DNA of 7,354 bases from an uncultured Collinsella sp. (GTDB taxonomy: Bacteria > Actinomycetota > Coriobacteriia > Coriobacteriales > Coriobacteriaceae): positions 1 through 7,354 of the forward strand of contig UROM01000088.1 in the NCBI GenBank assembly GCA_900549455.1, read 5' to 3'. How positions within the stretch are numbered: the stretch's first letter is position 1; every line of letters starts with the position of its first letter. The notes beneath the pieces were generated by a model, which saw only the letters and a program-made list of their open reading frames with translations, had not been told where the DNA came from and ran no database searches. Below, one piece after another: positions 6,953 to 7,354 of the stretch. The translations under genes were made by a program, and so were the position numbers.

Positions 6953-7313
6953 ATGGGTTTGTTTAACGCCGTCATGGCGCTTTCGGGCATGATCGATACG
7001 GACGTAATCGAGGATGAACGCCTCGCGCGCCATACGAGCTATCGTATCGGTGGCAAGGCGGACCTCTTTGTGACGTGTCACAGCTATCATGCCCTGCGCC
7101 GCGCCGTGGCGGTGCTCGACCGTGAGCAGGTGCCGTGGGTCATTATCGGCAAGGGGTCTAATCTGCTTGTTGCCGATGCAGGCTATCGCGGTGCCGTTAT
7201 TTCGCTGGGGCGCGAGTTTCAGCGTACGGTTGTCGCCGATGACGGTTGTACGCTGACGGTCGGTGCGGGCGTGATGTTCGCACGCCTGGTCAACGAGGCG
7301 CTGTCACGCAGCC
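6953..7313 (+). CDS. murB: UDP-N-acetylenolpyruvoylglucosamine reductase, 5' part only
   Basis: MurB is the FAD-dependent cytoplasmic enzyme that uses NADPH to reduce UDP-GlcNAc-enolpyruvate to UDP-MurNAc, the substrate of MurC. About 120 genomic codons of a protein of roughly 300 residues are present. The visible family pattern is HTSYRIGGKADLFV (28-41), then VPWVIIGKGSNLLVADAGYRGAVISL (62-87), the FAD pyrophosphate-binding GxGSNLL region, then LTVGAGVMFARLVNEA. The substrate-binding domain with the catalytic Ser and Glu lies beyond the fragment end. The genomic reading frame stops at 7312-7313; translation past that point (PVSYTHLTLPT) is adapter. The start ATG 6953 has AAGGA at 6936-6940, 12 bases upstream; in-frame ATGs at 6974 and 6989 are alternatives. 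The five-base gap to murC suggests cotranscription. Confidence 0.94.
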
Positions 7314-7346
7314 CTGTCTCTTATACACATCTGACGCTGCCGACGA
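7314..7346 (-). other. Nextera Read-1 transposase adapter, full length (non-genomic)
   Basis: Bases 7314-7332 are the reverse complement of the 19-base Tn5 mosaic end (CTGTCTCTTATACACATCT). Bases 7333-7346 (GACGCTGCCGACGA) are the reverse complement of the Nextera Read-1 arm. Read in the murB frame this gives the familiar contaminant peptide PVSYTHLTLPT. The segment mirrors bases 1-26 exactly over their whole length. Confidence 0.98.
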
Positions 7347-7354
7347 TCGCATAA
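7347..7354 (-). other. Probable i5 index (barcode) of the sequencing library
   Basis: TCGCATAA directly follows the Read-1 arm, where an eight-base i5 index sits in a read-through. Its reverse complement, TTATGCGA, matches the Nextera XT index I remember as S522. It also creates a false TAA stop for the truncated murB. Confidence 0.88.

Noticed and set aside
1..7354. Perfect terminal inverted repeats (1-26 against 7314-7339), resembling the ends of a transposon
   Set aside because: The arms are synthetic Nextera adapter built on the Tn5 mosaic end. No transposase lies between them, only dcw housekeeping genes.

Overview
This window is one stretch of a division and cell wall (dcw) cluster. 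It reads entirely on the + strand in the order murF (3' end) - mraY - murD - ftsW - murG - murC - murB (5' end). Both outer edges are sequencing-library artefact, not genome: bases 1-26 and 7314-7354 are Illumina Nextera (Tn5 mosaic-end) adapter. The last eight bases match the reverse complement of an i5 index. Genomic sequence is therefore about 27-7313, and murF and murB are cut by the ends of the sequenced fragment rather than by biology.

The DNA is GC-rich with strong C/G preference at third codon positions, short gaps and SD-like ribosome binding sites. The gene order (murG-murC-murB with no ddl between), the large basic tails on FtsW and the protein sequences fit a high-GC Gram-positive. 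A gut Coriobacteriia member such as Collinsella or a relative is my best guess, made from general resemblance and not from any search.

Layout: 27-357 encodes the C-terminal domain of MurF; 361-1380 MraY; 1390-2796 MurD; about 2806-4326 FtsW; 4316-5431 MurG, overlapping ftsW by 11 nt; 5432-5528 is the only real intergenic gap (97 nt) and holds a weak inverted repeat and small direct repeats; 5529-6947 MurC; 6953-7313 the N-terminal FAD-binding part of MurB. There is no gene-free stretch over 300 bases, no RNA gene, no CRISPR array and no genuine mobile element.

How the genes work together: MurB (with MurA, not seen here) makes UDP-MurNAc. MurC adds L-Ala, MurD adds D-Glu, MurE (outside the window) adds the third residue, and MurF adds D-Ala-D-Ala. 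MraY moves the resulting phospho-MurNAc-pentapeptide onto undecaprenyl phosphate to give lipid I. MurG adds GlcNAc to give lipid II. FtsW polymerises lipid II at the division septum. The tight spacing suggests one transcript with translational coupling. The region is ordinary housekeeping sequence and I found no new biological system in it. The points most worth a second look are the untrimmed adapters, a Ser in place of the usual Lys of the MraY DDxxK motif, and the long basic tails of FtsW.
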